Below are positions 1-7,368 of a stretch of 52,403 nt of DNA, piece after piece; the stretch's first letter is position 1; every line of letters starts with the position of its first letter. The translations under genes were made by a program, and so were the position numbers. The stretch covers positions 1 to 52,403 of the forward strand of contig JACPDG010000068.1 in assembly GCA_016184125.1 (NCBI GenBank), written 5' to 3'. Below the pieces are notes generated by a model. That model was not told the origin of the DNA. It did not search any database and saw only the letters and a program-made list of their open reading frames with translations. This DNA comes from Candidatus Rokuibacteriota bacterium. GTDB lineage: Bacteria; Methylomirabilota; Methylomirabilia; Rokubacteriales; CSP1-6.

Positions 1-80
1 GGCGTACGGGAAAACCGTATGCGCCGTTCGATGTGGCGGGGGCTGGAGACGGGCTCTCGGGTACCGCGCCAGTCCTCGAC

Positions 81-139
81 CCTACCCCCCACACCCCCCG
101 GCGCTCGCACACGGCCCGGGAGACCCGGGCCGCGGCTCG
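81..139 (+). repeat. Dispersed stem-loop element, copy 1 (5'-incomplete)
   Basis: This copy keeps the C-rich spacer (CCCCCCACACCCCCC) and the second hairpin (CGGCCCGGG at 112-120, loop AGA, CCCGGGCCG at 124-132, then CTCG). The first GGGGGGCC arm seen in the other copies is missing. Bases 1-80 read openly in one frame (RTGKPYAPFDVAG...) but I do not recognise the product. No other gene is supported in 1-226. Confidence 0.6.
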
Positions 140-226
140 GGGGCACGCGGCGGCGTTTAGTCGCCCGGCGCGCGCGAGCGTAGCACACGTGCGCCCAGAT
201 CATCGACCCCGCGAATCGCGCCGCGT

Positions 227-240
227 AAAAGGTTACCGAG
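227..240 (+). repeat. Left inverted-repeat motif of the insertion sequence
   Basis: AAAAGGTTACCGAG matches, inverted, the sequence ending at 1595 (GAAAAGGTAACCGA on the minus strand) and the one near 1546-1556 (AGAGGTTACCGAG on the minus strand). It is the probable transposase-binding end. Confidence 0.5.
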
Positions 241-304
241 CGGGAATCATCGCGCCATTTGCGAAGTTACCTCCGACGGCCGAACGGCCGGAGGAGGCGA
301 CGCC

Positions 305-1561
305 GTGCAGGCAGGCACAAAGCGGGAGTATCTGGCGGCGATCTACGGGCGGTACCGACACGCCACGCGGTCGGAGAAAGGCCGGATCTTGGATGAGTTC
401 TGTGAGGTCACGGGGTACCACCGGAAGTACGCGCTGCGCCGCCTCAACCGGCCGGCGGCGTTAGACGGGCTGCGGCGGCGCCGAGTTCGGGCGGCCACCT
501 ACGGGCCGGCGGTGATCGAGGCGCTCAGGGTGATCTGGGAAGCGGCGGGCTATCCCTGGTCGGTGCGGCTCAAGGCCGCCCTGCCGCTGTGGCTGCCCTG
601 GGCGCGCCGACGCCAGCACTTGTCGGCCACAGTGTGCGCGCACCTGACACGGATCAGCGCTCGGCAGATCGATCGCCGGCTCGCCGGCGTCAAGCGCACC
701 CTGAAGCGGCGGCAGTACGGACGCACGCGGCCGGGGACCCTGCTCAAACACCACATCCCCCTGAAGACCGATCACTGGGACGTGACGACCCCGGGGTTCA
801 CCGAGCTCGATCTCGTCGCCCACTGTGGCAGCCGCGCCGATGGCGAGTTCGCCCACTCGCTCAACGTCACCGACATCCACACCACCTGGGTGGAGACGCG
901 CGCCGTCCTCGGCAAGAGCGAGATCGCGGTGCAGCAGGCGCTCGAGGCCATTCGCCAGGTGCTGCCCTTTCGGCTCCGCGGCATTGATTCCGACAACGGC
1001 TCGGAGTTCATCAACAACCATCTCTACCGCTACTGCCAAGCCCAGGAGATTCAGTTCACGCGCGGCCGGCCCTACAAGAAGGATGACAACGCCCACATCG
1101 AGCAGAAGAACTGGACCCACGTTCGCAAGCTCGTGGGCTACGGCCGGTACGACACCCCCGCCGCCCTGGCCGCGCTCAACGATCTCTACGCGCACGAGCT
1201 CGGGCTGCTGCAGAACCTGTTCCTGCCGTCCGTGAAACTCGTGCGAAAGGAGCGGATCGGCGCCCGCGTACGCCGCCGCTACGATGCCCCGCGGACCCCA
1301 CTGGAGCGCGTCCAGGCCTGCCCCGAGGCCGATCCCGTAGCCGTGGCTCGCTTGCTCGCGCTCCGCGCCCGCCTCGACCCGTTTGCACTCGCTGCGACCG
1401 TCGACCGCAAGATCGACCACCTGGTTGACCTCGCCGCACGCCCGGCCCGACCGCCGGTGTCGGGCGTCCCGGCGCCGCAGCACCGCGCGGCTCGCCGCGA
1501 TTTCACCTTCGCCAACCACCTTCGGCGTCCCCCACCACGTCGCGCCTCGGTAACCTCTTAG
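305..1561 (+). CDS. DDE-type (integrase core) transposase
   Basis: A 418-residue protein starting at GTG 305 behind a GGAGGAGG ribosome-binding site. It should cut and rejoin the element ends. The N-terminal ~150 residues are basic and helical, consistent with DNA binding (YHRKYALRRL, ISARQIDRRL). The catalytic core follows, with DHWDVTTPG as the first Asp, IDSDNGSEF as the second Asp and DNAHIEQKN as the Glu of a DDE triad; the spacing fits the rve fold. The arrangement resembles ISNCY/IS481-like transposases. The C-terminal ~70 residues are Pro/Arg/Ala-rich, and the stop lies inside the inner right-end repeat. It appears intact, so the element may be active. The family assignment below DDE/rve level is inference. 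Confidence 0.85.
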   Translation: MQAGTKREYLAAIYGRYRHATRSEKGRILDEFCEVTGYHRKYALRRLNRPAALDGLRRRRVRAATYGPAVIEALRVIWEAAGYPWSVRLKAALPLWLPWARRRQHLSATVCAHLTRISARQIDRRLAGVKRTLKRRQYGRTRPGTLLKHHIPLKTDHWDVTTPGFTELDLVAHCGSRADGEFAHSLNVTDIHTTWVETRAVLGKSEIAVQQALEAIRQVLPFRLRGIDSDNGSEFINNHLYRYCQAQEIQFTRGRPYKKDDNAHIEQKNWTHVRKLVGYGRYDTPAALAALNDLYAHELGLLQNLFLPSVKLVRKERIGARVRRRYDAPRTPLERVQACPEADPVAVARLLALRARLDPFALAATVDRKIDHLVDLAARPARPPVSGVPAPQHRAARRDFTFANHLRRPPPRRASVTS

Positions 1562-1610
1562 ATGGCTCGACGATCCCGGCCTTCGGTTACCTTTTCAGAT
1601 GGCTTGACAG
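1546..1610 (+). repeat. Duplicated right-end motif of the insertion sequence
   Basis: Two direct copies of GGTAACCTcttagATGGCTcGAC-like sequence lie 36 bp apart, at 1549-1571 and 1585-1607 (the second reads GGTTACCTTTTcAGATGGCTtGAC). Both are inverted relative to the left-end motif at 227-240. The inner copy overlaps the transposase stop codon. Confidence 0.5.
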
Positions 1611-1678
1611 GCCCCGATCGAGGACCGGCTGCGCGCGATGGACGAGCAGGGGATCGACCAGCATCAACGCACCCGAAC
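1611..1678 (+). pseudogene. Possible amidohydrolase N-terminal remnant
   Basis: Directly after the insertion-sequence end, one frame reads APIEDRLRAMDEQGID and is then cut by the dispersed element starting at 1679. The phrase RLRxMDxQGID is typical of the first strand/helix region of amidohydrolase-2 family proteins. Only about 16 residues survive, so the call is weak; the alternative is chance. Confidence 0.25.
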
Positions 1679-1793
1679 GTCGAGGAGCGCCCCGGGTTCC
1701 GCGGGCGCGTCCGCGCACCACGGGTGCGTCCGCGCCCCCCCCGGGCGCTACCGAGCGCGGGGAGGTGTGGGGGCCATTCCGGGGGCCCCGCTC
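1679..1793 (-). repeat. Dispersed stem-loop element, copy 2, with two inserted palindromic modules
   Basis: Read on the minus strand, it begins 2 nt after the polB stop codon: a slightly decayed GGGGCC...GGCCCC hairpin, the C-rich spacer with GCGCTCGG, then AGCGCCCGGG...CCCGGGGCGCT closed by CTCG. The loop of hairpin 2 holds two degenerate copies of the GGGTGCGCGGACGCACCC module (1703-1720 and 1720-1737). It may act at the 3' end of the polB transcript. Confidence 0.75.
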
Positions 1794-1795
1794 GG

Positions 1796-4042
1796 TCAAA
1801 ACAGCGACAGCTGGCCGTCAGTGTCTGCCGGGTCCTCGGCGTACGGCCTGAGCCCCTCGAGGTCGGTGAACGGTGCCAGACGCTCCCACACTTCGATCAC
1901 CTTGGCGCGGTAGTATTCGACGTTCTCGTCGGGCCGGTCCGGAGTCCAGTCCGCGACGAGCCGCGCCTGCTCGGCCACGGCGCCGCGCATCCCTCTTCCC
2001 GCGATGTAGTACGAGACCTGGTCGCCTGGCTCCCATGGGCGCCCCGATGCCAGCGCCACCTCGTAGGCCGCCGACACGGCTCTGACCCCTGCCGCGACCT
2101 TCTCGCGGTACGCGTCGAGAGGTTCCTGGAGCGTCTCGGTCCGGGCGAACACGCGGACCGGCACACGGTGCGCGGTGAAGTCGGCGAGCCATCGGTCGAC
2201 GACGCCCCGAGCTTCGCGCCCGCGTCCGGCGAGGAAGAGGCCGACCAGCTCGTGGATGAGCTGTCGCTGGAAGGGCTCGAGCCCGCGCGACCGGAACGCC
2301 GAGCCCTTGAGAACGACGCGCCCCGTCGCGTCTGCGAGCCCGTACGTCTTCAGCTTGTACGAGAACATCGCGGTGTAGCGCCCATCGAGCTCGAGGCGGA
2401 TCCCGGCCGGTAAGGCGGACTGGAGGGCTTCGAGGAGCGACTCGTCGCCGGCGAGGCCGGCCGGCGGCACGAAGTAGACGCCGTCGGTGTCAGCCTCGAT
2501 CGGCACGCCACCCAGCGCACGCAGCCGCGCGATGATCGTCCCCACGACCTCGCGACCCGCCGCGGTCACCCGGTTGGCCGCCTCGAAGTCGTTCCAGTGT
2601 CCCGCCGAGAACGCGAGGTAACCGTAGAACGCGTTGATCAGGATCTTGAACGACTGCTGGAGCGCGGTCAGGTGCGCGCGGTCCTCCGCCGTCGCGGCCG
2701 CGGCCGCGTCGCGCTTGGCGGCGACACGCACATCGTGCAGCGTCGCGAGCAGCCGGAGGAAGGCGCCGAGGCCATCGCTCGCCGGCGCGATGCCGTGGGC
2801 GAGCATGACCGACGGGTAGAGCGATGTGACGTCGACGTGGAGCACCGGGCGCGCCACACCCTGGTGAAAGATCGCCACGTGGCCGCCGCCGACCGGCGCT
2901 GGCGCCTGCGGCAGTGGCACGGCGTGGCCGCGGCGCAGGTAGTCCCGCATCAGCAGCGCGTCGATCTTCGCCGCCGCGCCACGCAGCACGGTGGACTGGT
3001 AGTCGAACGGGACGAGCTGCGCCTGCGCGAAGTAGGGAGGTGAGAACCGAGCGCTGACGCCGAGCGTCTCGCAAGCGTCGTCCGCCGCGTACGCCATCAG
3101 GCGGTCCGGCGCGTCGCGCAGCGCCTCGGCGATGCGGCCGGCGTCGACGTATGTCCGATCACCGGCCGCGAGGCCGAGGTGGCGCGCGATGTCCTTCAGG
3201 CCGAACGACGGCAGATCGCGCGCCCCGACGTCGTGCAGCTGCGCGAGCATCCAGGTGTCCACGATGTGCCGGCCGGCGACCTCGAACTGGCGGTACGCGA
3301 TGGTGCGCCCGGCGACGTCCAGGCGCGACGGCCGGCCCCGCAGGACGCTCCCGTCGCGTCCCCAGGCGAGCGGCACCGCGTGGAGCCGCGCACGCGCCTC
3401 GAGGTACTCGAGGTCGAAGCGGAAGATGTTGTGGCCCTCGATGACGTCGGGGTCACGGTCGCGGAGCACCTGGCCGATCGCGTGGAGCAGGGCCTTCTCG
3501 TCCATCCGGTCCCCGCGGAGCACCTCGACGAAGCCGTGCGAGTCCGCGATCGCGGCCGCGACGATGCGGTCGCCGGAGCGCGCCGCATTGGGGAACTCGA
3601 AACCGTCGGTCGTGACGACCTCGATGTCGAGCGCCAGGCGGTGGAGATCCGTGAACTTGAGGCCCCGGAACGAGGTCCGGCCGGACGTCAGCAGATACTG
3701 GTGAGCGGGATCGCCGGGAAGACGGTACGGCGCCGACGGCGTGTTGGGCGGCTGGCCGGATCGTTCGCGGCAGAGATCACGCGTGCCGAGCGCCGACGGC
3801 CACGATTCGAAGCGCGCGATCCACGCGAGCGCCGCGTCACCGTCGAGCCGGTCCAGCGAGAGGAGACCGGCGGCACCGTCGACCAGCCGAGGATCGGCCA
3901 GCAGGAGGAACGGCCGGAAGGGAACATCCTCGCTCGCGACGCCGTCTTCGATCCGCCGCCACACGCGGGCCGCCCGGCCGCCATCGGCGAGCGACGTGGC
4001 GAGGATGCCCGGCGCCGGGTCCGAGTCGCTGAGCGGCTCCAT
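1796..4042 (-). CDS. polB: DNA polymerase II-like family B DNA polymerase
   Basis: 748 residues, close to the 783 of E. coli Pol II. It is a template-directed DNA polymerase with 3'-5' proofreading, usually a repair or translesion enzyme. Exonuclease motifs: LALDIE (D139/E141), HNIFRFD (204-210) and YAADD (318-322). Polymerase motif A is DVTSLYPS (404-411), motif B is K466 with NAFYG (470-474), motif C is ADTDG (517-521), followed by a KLKTYGL element. All metal-binding Asp/Glu appear present. The ATG overlaps the stop of the upstream DsbA-like gene by one base (TGATG), so the two are translationally coupled. The reading frame stays open further upstream, but that extension lies antisense to the lipoprotein gene and has no family similarity, so ATG 4042 is preferred. 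A stem-loop element follows the stop. Confidence 0.95.
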   Translation of the reverse strand: MEPLSDSDPAPGILATSLADGGRAARVWRRIEDGVASEDVPFRPFLLLADPRLVDGAAGLLSLDRLDGDAALAWIARFESWPSALGTRDLCRERSGQPPNTPSAPYRLPGDPAHQYLLTSGRTSFRGLKFTDLHRLALDIEVVTTDGFEFPNAARSGDRIVAAAIADSHGFVEVLRGDRMDEKALLHAIGQVLRDRDPDVIEGHNIFRFDLEYLEARARLHAVPLAWGRDGSVLRGRPSRLDVAGRTIAYRQFEVAGRHIVDTWMLAQLHDVGARDLPSFGLKDIARHLGLAAGDRTYVDAGRIAEALRDAPDRLMAYAADDACETLGVSARFSPPYFAQAQLVPFDYQSTVLRGAAAKIDALLMRDYLRRGHAVPLPQAPAPVGGGHVAIFHQGVARPVLHVDVTSLYPSVMLAHGIAPASDGLGAFLRLLATLHDVRVAAKRDAAAAATAEDRAHLTALQQSFKILINAFYGYLAFSAGHWNDFEAANRVTAAGREVVGTIIARLRALGGVPIEADTDGVYFVPPAGLAGDESLLEALQSALPAGIRLELDGRYTAMFSYKLKTYGLADATGRVVLKGSAFRSRGLEPFQRQLIHELVGLFLAGRGREARGVVDRWLADFTAHRVPVRVFARTETLQEPLDAYREKVAAGVRAVSAAYEVALASGRPWEPGDQVSYYIAGRGMRGAVAEQARLVADWTPDRPDENVEYYRAKVIEVWERLAPFTDLEGLRPYAEDPADTDGQLSLF

Positions 4043-4665
4043 CAAGCGGCGAGCGCTTCCTCCATGACAGCGCGGTAGGTCGAGAGGTCGGCGAGCCCGA
4101 CGAGCGCGCGGCCGGTCGCCGGGACGATCACCGTGGGGATGGACGTCACGTGGTGCTCGGCTGCCGCCTCCCAGTCGGTCGCCACGCCCTGGCGGCCGAT
4201 GCCAGCACGGTAATCGGCGACGAAGACCGTCATGTCGAGCGGCGCCGCGTCGCCGACGATGCGGATGACCTCCGCCGGATCGCCGATGTTGCGACTCTCG
4301 GTGAAGAACGCGCGGTAAAGCGCCAGGTGAACCCGGTCGAACAGGTCGGGCGCCTGCTTCACCACGCACTTCGCGGCCTCGAGGGCGGGAAGGCTCCAGC
4401 CCGGCAGCGCGTCGTGCGGCCAGGGCGTGAACACGATCCCGTCGCCGGCGCTCATGGCGGCGCACCGCTGCCACCCCTGCTCGCGATACGTGCCCTTCCA
4501 CGGCACGCCGGCCTCGGGCGACGGGCGGAGCGGGAACGCGCGCGACTCGACGATGACGCGCCCGCGGTACTCGTCGGACAGCTTCCGGAGGCGCACGGCC
4601 GCCGGATAGCACCAGGGTCAGAGATAGTCGGAGTACGCGGTGACGCGGACGGGATCGGTCGGCAT
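4042..4665 (-). CDS. DsbA-family oxidoreductase, probable selenoprotein (UPWC active site)
   Basis: Reading from ATG 4665 gives MPTDPVRVTAYSDYL, then an in-frame UGA (4620-4618), then PWCYPAAVRLRKLSDEY and so on to a stop at 4044-4042 (207 residues if UGA is decoded). DsbA/FrnE-type thioredoxin-fold proteins normally read YSDYLCPWCY here, so the UGA replaces exactly the N-terminal, nucleophilic Cys of CPWC; the resolving Cys19 is kept. The rest is a full DsbA-like domain, including the cis-Pro loop (VTSIPTVIV). The first 15 codons are family-like, so both sides of the UGA are under protein constraint. A hairpin suitable as a bacterial SECIS follows. The 1-nt overlap with polB implies one transcript. 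Alternatives are a point-mutated pseudogene or restart at GTG 4596, which would lack the active site. Selenocysteine insertion is inferred; sel genes are not in the window. Confidence 0.75.
4585..4605 (-). promoter_or_regulatory. Candidate bacterial SECIS hairpin
   Basis: On the minus strand, 13-33 nt after the UGA, the RNA can fold CCGG-C-GGC-CGUGC-GCC-U-CCGG: a 4-bp stem, a C/U mismatch, a 3-bp stem and a 5-nt loop. The loop contains GU and begins about 20 nt from the UGA. Known bacterial SECIS elements are small stem-loops with a G (often GU) in the loop about 16-37 nt downstream, so geometry and loop both fit. Not tested by folding software. Confidence 0.6.
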
Positions 4666-4692
4666 GCGCCGATTCTACTCGCTGCCTGATGC

Positions 4693-4698
4693 TATGCT
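4693..4698 (+). promoter_or_regulatory. -10 box (TATGCT) of a leaderless-type promoter
   Basis: TATGCT ends 7 nt before ATG 4706, so transcription would start at or next to the start codon. No Shine-Dalgarno sequence precedes the gene. The same spacing recurs at 17479, 32007, 44883 and 48499. Confidence 0.45.
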
Positions 4699-4705
4699 CA
4701 AACCC

Positions 4706-5614
4706 ATGCCGCGCACCGCGTTCGGAGCGGGGTGGCTTCTCGTCGCGCTTGCCGGGTGCGCCAGCGCGGGTGCGTCCGCGCACCCCGCGGGTGCGTCCGC
4801 GCACCCCGCGGGTGCGTCCGCGCACCCCGGTCGCGTCGAGTTCCCGAACGCCACGCCAGCCGCTCCCCGAAACATCCCGGCCGTCGAGTTCCGACCCGAC
4901 GGCGCGGGCCCATTCCCCGCCGTCGTGCTGCTCCACGGCTGCCACGGCGTGTCACGGTCCACGCACGACTGGGCCCGGTGGTTCAGGGAACGCGGGTACG
5001 TGGCGCTCATCGTCGACTCCTGGGCCCCGCGGGGCCTGCGCGAGGCCTGCACGCCCTCGGCGCCCGAGGTCCCGAACACCGAGCGCTTCGACGATGCGAT
5101 CGGCGCGTTGCGCGACCTCCAGGCGCGGCCGTACGTCGATCGTGAGCGGATCGGCGTCATCGGATGGTCGAACGGCGGTGTGTTCTCGATCGCGGTCATC
5201 AATGGCCCGAGCCACGAGCGGGCGCTCAAGCGAGGCGTCGTGGTCCCGCCGCCGGGCTATCGTGCGGCGGTGGGCATCTATCCGGGCGGGTGCTTCTCGC
5301 TCGTGCACGAGCTCGTCGTGCGCCCGCTGCTGGTGTTGATGGGCGACGCGGACGACTGGACCCTGCCTGGTCCATGCGTCGAGATGGTGAACCGGATGCG
5401 CGCACGGGGCGCGGATGCGACGATCGTGCTCTACCCCGGGGCCGTGCACTACTTCGACGTCGAGGGACAGCCGCGCGCGAGGCTCACCGACGTGGAGAAC
5501 CGCAACCTGCCGGGCGAGTGCTGCGGGGCCACGGTCGGGTACGACCCCGCCGCGGCCGTGGACGCCCGCCGGCGCGTCGCGGCGTTTTTCGATTACCATC
5601 TCAAGGCACGCTAG
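4706..5614 (+). CDS. Dienelactone-hydrolase-family lipoprotein (alpha/beta hydrolase)
   Basis: 302 residues. The N terminus MPRTAF...LLVALAGC is a lipoprotein signal with lipobox LAGC (Cys18), so the mature protein is predicted to be membrane-anchored outside the cytoplasm. The next ~25 residues are three in-frame GASAHPA repeats produced by inserted 21-bp DNA modules. The hydrolase domain follows, with the oxyanion region LLHGCHGVS, nucleophile elbow GWSNGG (Ser155 in place of the Cys of true dienelactone hydrolase), acid MGDADDWTLP and base His in VHYFDVEG. The substrate is unknown, probably an ester. ATG 4694 is an alternative start; 4706 is favoured by the TATGCT box and signal-peptide form. 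It diverges from the selenoprotein/polB pair. Confidence 0.8.
   Translation: MPRTAFGAGWLLVALAGCASAGASAHPAGASAHPAGASAHPGRVEFPNATPAAPRNIPAVEFRPDGAGPFPAVVLLHGCHGVSRSTHDWARWFRERGYVALIVDSWAPRGLREACTPSAPEVPNTERFDDAIGALRDLQARPYVDRERIGVIGWSNGGVFSIAVINGPSHERALKRGVVVPPPGYRAAVGIYPGGCFSLVHELVVRPLLVLMGDADDWTLPGPCVEMVNRMRARGADATIVLYPGAVHYFDVEGQPRARLTDVENRNLPGECCGATVGYDPAAAVDARRRVAAFFDYHLKAR
4768..4827 (+). repeat. Three tandem 18-bp palindromic modules inside a coding sequence
   Basis: GGGTGCGTCCGCGCACCC occurs at 4768-4785, 4789-4806 and 4810-4827 with an exact 21-bp period, keeping the lipoprotein frame. Each copy can form a hairpin with 7-bp arms (GGGTGCG/CGCACCC). The same module in the opposite sense sits in hairpin 2 of several dispersed elements (for example 9423-9440 and 48382-48437). 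Confidence 0.9.
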
Positions 5615-5622
5615 CGCCGGCC

Positions 5623-6528
5623 ATGGACGCCCCCGTCGAGCTCCTCCGCCAGCTTCTGCCGGGCGTGGTCCAGATCCACGCCGCGATCCCGCGCGACCAC
5701 CCGTCGGCGAAGATCCTCGGCACGGAGCGCATGGGGAGCGGCGTCATCGTGGACGCCGCCGGCCTCATTCTCACCGTCAACTACGTCATCATGGGCGCAC
5801 AGACGGTCCACGTCGCGCTGACGGAAGGCCGCCGCATCAAGGCCGAGGTCGTGGGGCAAGACTTCGACGTCGGCCTCGCCCTGGTGCGGATCAAGCGACA
5901 GGGACTCCAGAGCGCGGTCCTCGGCTCCGGCGAAGCCCTCGAGCGGGGCGATGCCGTCGTCGCGGTCGCCGCGACGGGCGCGCACGAGCGGCGAGTGTCG
6001 GGCGGCATCGTCACGTACCTCGGGGAGTTCGAGGCGTACTGGGAGTACCTCCTCGACCAGGGCATCGTGTCGAGCGCGTCGAACCCCGGTTACGGCGGCG
6101 GCGCGCTCTTCACCCGGACCGGGTACCTGGTCGGCATTGTCTCCCTGAACCTGAACGGGATCGTCCGCAACTCGCTGGCGATTCCGGTCGAGTGCTACCG
6201 CCGTCACGAGCAGGAGTTCCTGCGGTACGGCCGGGTGGTGAGCCGGCCTCCTCGCGCCTGGCTCGGCGTCTTCGCGCACGTCGTCGAGGAGGGTGTGGTT
6301 GTCGCGGGCGTGGTGCCCGACGGCCCGGGGGACAAGAGCGGGCTCCAGGAAGGCGACCTCATCGTCTCGCTGAACGCCGCCGAGGTCGGCAGCCGACGGG
6401 ACCTGTACCTGAGCCTGTGGCGACACCAGCCCGGCGAGCGGCTCACGATCGAGGTGGTGCGGGACTCGAAGGTGCGGCGCGTTGACGTCACGGGAGGCGA
6501 TCGCGCGGAGTTCTTCCGCGCCCCGTAG
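5623..6528 (+). CDS. HtrA/DegP-like trypsin-fold protein with PDZ domain, probably catalytically inactive
   Basis: 301 residues with the HtrA layout: a trypsin-like domain (about 10-215) and one C-terminal PDZ domain (about 220-298; AWLGVFAH, GLQEGDLIVSLN). The catalytic positions are altered. The His of LTNxHVV is Tyr54 (GLILTVNYVI), Asp82 is present (FDVGLAL), and the Ser of NPGNSGG is Gly158 (NPGYGGGALF). Two of three triad residues are therefore lost while the fold and PDZ remain intact, suggesting a chaperone, adaptor or regulatory role. No clear signal peptide precedes residue 1. It begins 8 nt after the hydrolase stop (5614), so they are probably cotranscribed. The inactivity is inferred from residue identity alone. 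Confidence 0.8.
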   Translation: MDAPVELLRQLLPGVVQIHAAIPRDHPSAKILGTERMGSGVIVDAAGLILTVNYVIMGAQTVHVALTEGRRIKAEVVGQDFDVGLALVRIKRQGLQSAVLGSGEALERGDAVVAVAATGAHERRVSGGIVTYLGEFEAYWEYLLDQGIVSSASNPGYGGGALFTRTGYLVGIVSLNLNGIVRNSLAIPVECYRRHEQEFLRYGRVVSRPPRAWLGVFAHVVEEGVVVAGVVPDGPGDKSGLQEGDLIVSLNAAEVGSRRDLYLSLWRHQPGERLTIEVVRDSKVRRVDVTGGDRAEFFRAP

Positions 6529-6588
6529 CCACTGCAAAACACGACGGCGCCCGGGCGGGCGTCGAGCCGATCGGGGGGAGGACTCTGC

Positions 6589-7368
6589 ATGGACCTGGGA
6601 CTGACCGGCAAGACGGCGCTGGTGACGGCCGCGAGCAAGGGCATGGGCAAGGCGTGCGCCCTCGGTCTGGCGGCCGAAGGCGCCCGCGTCGTCGTGTGCG
6701 CGCGCACGGAAGCGGACGTCAACGCCGCTGCCGACGAGATCCGGGCGAAGACCGGCGCCGAGGTGCTGGCGTTGCGCGCGGACGTGACCCGAGCGGACGA
6801 CGTGGAGAGGCTCGTGGCCCGGGCACAGGACCGGTTCGGGGCGATCGACGTGCTCGTGGCGAACTGTGGGGGACCACCGCGCGGCGGCCTGGAGCAGTTC
6901 ACGGACGAGCAGTGGCACCAGGCGTTCGACGTCGCGGTCCTGTCGACGGTACGGCTGATCCGAGCCGTCGTCCCAGGGATGCGCGGGCGCCGGTGGGGGC
7001 GCATCCTCACGATCCAGTCGACCTCGGTGAAGCAGCCCGTCGACGGGCTCCTGCTCTCGAACGCCGTGCGGCCGGGCATCGCCGGCCTCGTCAAGACGCT
7101 GTCGACCGACCTCGGCAAGGATGGCATCACGATCAACGCCGTCCTGCCGGGTCGGATCATGACCGACCGGTTTCTCAGCGGCGCACGGCAGGCCGGCGTC
7201 CCCGTGGACGAGTACGTGGCGCGTTCCAGCCAGGACATCCCGCTGGGCCGCGTCGGCACGCCGGAGGAGTTCGCGAACGTGGTCGTGTTCCTCGCGTCCG
7301 AGCGCGCGTCGTATGTCACGGGCGTCGCGATGCAGGTCGACGGCGGCGTCGTTCGCGGTAACGTGTGA
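6589..7368 (+). CDS. SDR-family oxidoreductase lacking the canonical Tyr/Lys
   Basis: 259 residues starting at ATG 6589 after a strong GGGGGGAGGA site. It is a classical Rossmann-fold short-chain dehydrogenase: cofactor motif TAASKGMG (13-20), ANCGGP in place of NNAG, and the C-terminal VDGG signature. Where the catalytic YxxxK should lie it reads LLLSNAVRPG (S157 and R161), while S144-S146 are kept. This LSNxxR variant is known in a subgroup annotated as 3-oxoacyl-ACP reductase-like SDRs whose reaction is unclear. The stop is followed immediately by a dispersed stem-loop element. Confidence 0.85.
   Translation: MDLGLTGKTALVTAASKGMGKACALGLAAEGARVVVCARTEADVNAAADEIRAKTGAEVLALRADVTRADDVERLVARAQDRFGAIDVLVANCGGPPRGGLEQFTDEQWHQAFDVAVLSTVRLIRAVVPGMRGRRWGRILTIQSTSVKQPVDGLLLSNAVRPGIAGLVKTLSTDLGKDGITINAVLPGRIMTDRFLSGARQAGVPVDEYVARSSQDIPLGRVGTPEEFANVVVFLASERASYVTGVAMQVDGGVVRGNV

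Larger units (their letters stand above)
227..1600 (+). mobile_element. Insertion sequence with one DDE transposase gene
   Basis: A single transposase gene is bracketed by the related motif AAAAGGTTACCGAG at 227-240 and its inverted counterparts on the right, around 1584-1596 (outer copy) and 1546-1556 (inner copy). Doubled ends of this kind occur in several unclassified (ISNCY-like) elements. The outermost bases do not match beyond AAAAGGT, so exact ends and target duplication cannot be set. The element sits between a dispersed repeat on the left and an apparent gene remnant on the right. Confidence 0.6.

Noticed and set aside
1562..2413. Plus-strand open frame opposite polB
   Set aside because: An antisense shadow typical of ~70% GC DNA; the minus strand carries complete polymerase motifs.
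4666..4945. N-terminal extension of the polB reading frame upstream of the DsbA-like gene
   Set aside because: This frame is antisense to the lipoprotein gene and out of phase with the DsbA-like gene; it has no similarity and reads repeat-derived Arg/Gly text.
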